Assembly: GCA_947372005.1 (NCBI GenBank)
Contig: CANBRV010000130.1
Span: 1-6,469 of the forward strand
Direction: 5' to 3'
From: Comamonadaceae bacterium
Lineage (GTDB): Bacteria > Pseudomonadota > Gammaproteobacteria > Burkholderiales > Burkholderiaceae_C
DNA: 6,469 nucleotides
Shown: one piece after another, positions 5,386 to 6,469 of the stretch
Layout of the letters: every line of letters begins with the position of its first letter
Position numbering within the stretch: the stretch's first letter is position 1
Translations under genes and position numbers: made by a program
The notes under the pieces: generated by a model
Databases searched by the model: none
What the model saw: the letters and a program-made list of their open reading frames with translations, nothing else
What the model was told of the DNA's origin: nothing

Positions 5386-6469
5386 AAGAGTTTCTGCGCA
5401 AACAACTGATACGAACGCAAGAGCGATTGATGGATTTGGAGAGCTTGCTGAACAGCCCCGACATCATGGCCGACCAAACAGCCTATCGAAAGCTTTCTAA
5501 AGAGCACGCCGAGGTCACGCCTGCTGCAGGCCGCTATGCGCGGTACTTACGGGTTGAGGCTGACTTGCAGGCCGCACGGGATATGGCCTCCAGCTCGAGC
5601 GATGATCCAGACATGGTGGAAATGGCGCGTGAAGAGATCGAAAGCGCTGAGGCTGAACTGATTCAGTTAGAGGATGAACTTCAGCGCTTGCTCTTACCCA
5701 AAGACCCAGATGATGCACGCAATGCGTTTGTCGAGATTCGCGCAGGTACGGGCGGCGACGAGTCCGCGTTGTTTGCTGGCGACCTGATGCGCATGTACAC
5801 GCGCTACTTCGACACTCAAGGTTGGCGTACCGAGATCATGAGCGAAAACGCCAGCGAGCTAGGCGGCTACAAAGAAGTGGTGTTGCGCGTGGAGGGGAGT
5901 AACGCAGGTTCGGGAATAAACACAGGCGTTTATGGCAAGCTCAAGTTCGAATCGGGTGGTCACCGCGTGCAGCGTGTACCCACAACCGAAACGCAAGGCC
6001 GTATCCACACCAGCGCGTGCACCGTCGCGGTCATGCCTGAGCCCGACGAGACGCAGGCGATTACGCTTAACCCCGCAGACCTGCGCATCGACACTTTCCG
6101 CGCCAGTGGCGCAGGCGGGCAGCACATTAACAAAACCGACTCTGCGGTGCGCGTGGTGCATTTGCCCACGGGTATCGTCGCCGAATGCCAAGACGGACGT
6201 AGCCAGCACAGCAACAAAGCCAAAGCGCTACAAGTGCTGCAAGCACGCATTGCCGAAAAAGACAGGAGCGAACGCGCAGCCAAAGAAGCCGCCATGCGCA
6301 AAGGTTTGATCGGCAGCGGCGACCGAAGCGATCGCATCCGCACCTACAACTTTCCGCAAGGGCGACTGACCGATCACCGCATCAACCTCACGCTCTACAA
6401 ACTACTCAGCGTCATGGAGGGCGATCTTGGCGACATCATCACTGCACTGGAGCATGCGCGAGAAGCAGA
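5382..6469 (+). CDS. prfA: Peptide chain release factor 1 (3' end cut by window)
   Basis: The frame is open from ATG 5382 to the window edge, giving 362 residues; roughly ten more are expected outside. Release factor 1 reads UAA and UAG in the ribosomal A site and triggers peptide release. The N-terminal helical domain (MKEFLRKQL onward) is followed by GTGGDESALF, the stop-codon-reading PxT motif as PTT (200-202) in RVPTTETQGRIHTSAC, and the catalytic GGQ at 245-247 in GAGGQHINKTDSAVR, whose glutamine is normally methylated by PrmC. In E. coli the GGQ is at 233-235. The 12-residue shift is accounted for by a short serine run (70-73) and a loop expansion (173-181). The start matches the family (M-K-x-F-L-R), with AAAGA only three bases upstream, so translation may depend on coupling to hemA. 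prmC would be expected next downstream. Confidence 0.96.
   Translation, partial: MKEFLRKQLIRTQERLMDLESLLNSPDIMADQTAYRKLSKEHAEVTPAAGRYARYLRVEADLQAARDMASSSSDDPDMVEMAREEIESAEAELIQLEDELQRLLLPKDPDDARNAFVEIRAGTGGDESALFAGDLMRMYTRYFDTQGWRTEIMSENASELGGYKEVVLRVEGSNAGSGINTGVYGKLKFESGGHRVQRVPTTETQGRIHTSACTVAVMPEPDETQAITLNPADLRIDTFRASGAGGQHINKTDSAVRVVHLPTGIVAECQDGRSQHSNKAKALQVLQARIAEKDRSERAAKEAAMRKGLIGSGDRSDRIRTYNFPQGRLTDHRINLTLYKLLSVMEGDLGDIITALEHAREA

Noticed and set aside
5515..6343. Long open frames of 60-127 codons opposite or overlapping prfA (for example on the minus strand at 5859-6209 and 5960-6343)
   Set aside because: They are antisense or out-of-frame to well-conserved release factor sequence and show low-complexity, arginine- or alanine-rich translations with no recognisable domain.

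Overview
The window looks like an ordinary stretch of a betaproteobacterial chromosome, most likely Burkholderiales. Three things point there: the tail of a Bug-family solute-binding protein (a family greatly expanded in that order), a UgpC/UgpQ pair, and a hemA-prfA operon whose products read like Comamonadaceae proteins. This placement comes from remembered family sequences, not a search. By hand count of sampled rows, hemA is about 60% GC, sodC about 50% and the small membrane gene about 45%.

Layout from left to right: (1) 1-231, the last 76 residues of a Bug/TctC periplasmic binding protein (+). (2) 254-1444, a Gfo/Idh/MocA-family NAD(P)-dependent oxidoreductase (-), convergent with the Bug gene. 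(3) 1458-3283, ugpC and ugpQ (+), joined by an ATGA overlap. They encode a MalK/UgpC-type ABC transporter ATPase and a cytoplasmic glycerophosphodiester phosphodiesterase. The start codons of ugpC and the oxidoreductase lie only 13 bp apart, inside a perfect 6-bp dyad. (4) 3285-4103, a three-helix membrane protein of unknown function followed by a lipoprotein-type Cu/Zn superoxide dismutase (both -); sodC ends 1 bp from the end of ugpQ. (5) 4142 to the window end, hemA and prfA (+). They encode glutamyl-tRNA reductase (first step of C5 tetrapyrrole synthesis) and peptide chain release factor 1, which is cut by the right edge.

Functionally, ugpC-ugpQ belongs to uptake and hydrolysis of glycerol-3-phosphate diesters, but the permease and binding-protein genes (ugpBAE) are not alongside. 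SodC is an envelope superoxide defence enzyme. HemA-PrfA is a housekeeping operon, normally followed by prmC, which methylates the release factor.

I see no mobile element, CRISPR array, RNA gene or clearly new system. The more interesting points are local: the start-to-start dyad at 1442-1460, a four-codon reading frame bridging hemA and prfA over an 11-bp tandem repeat, a shortened HemA C-terminus, and an extra loop in release factor 1. No stretch longer than about 40 bases lacks a gene.
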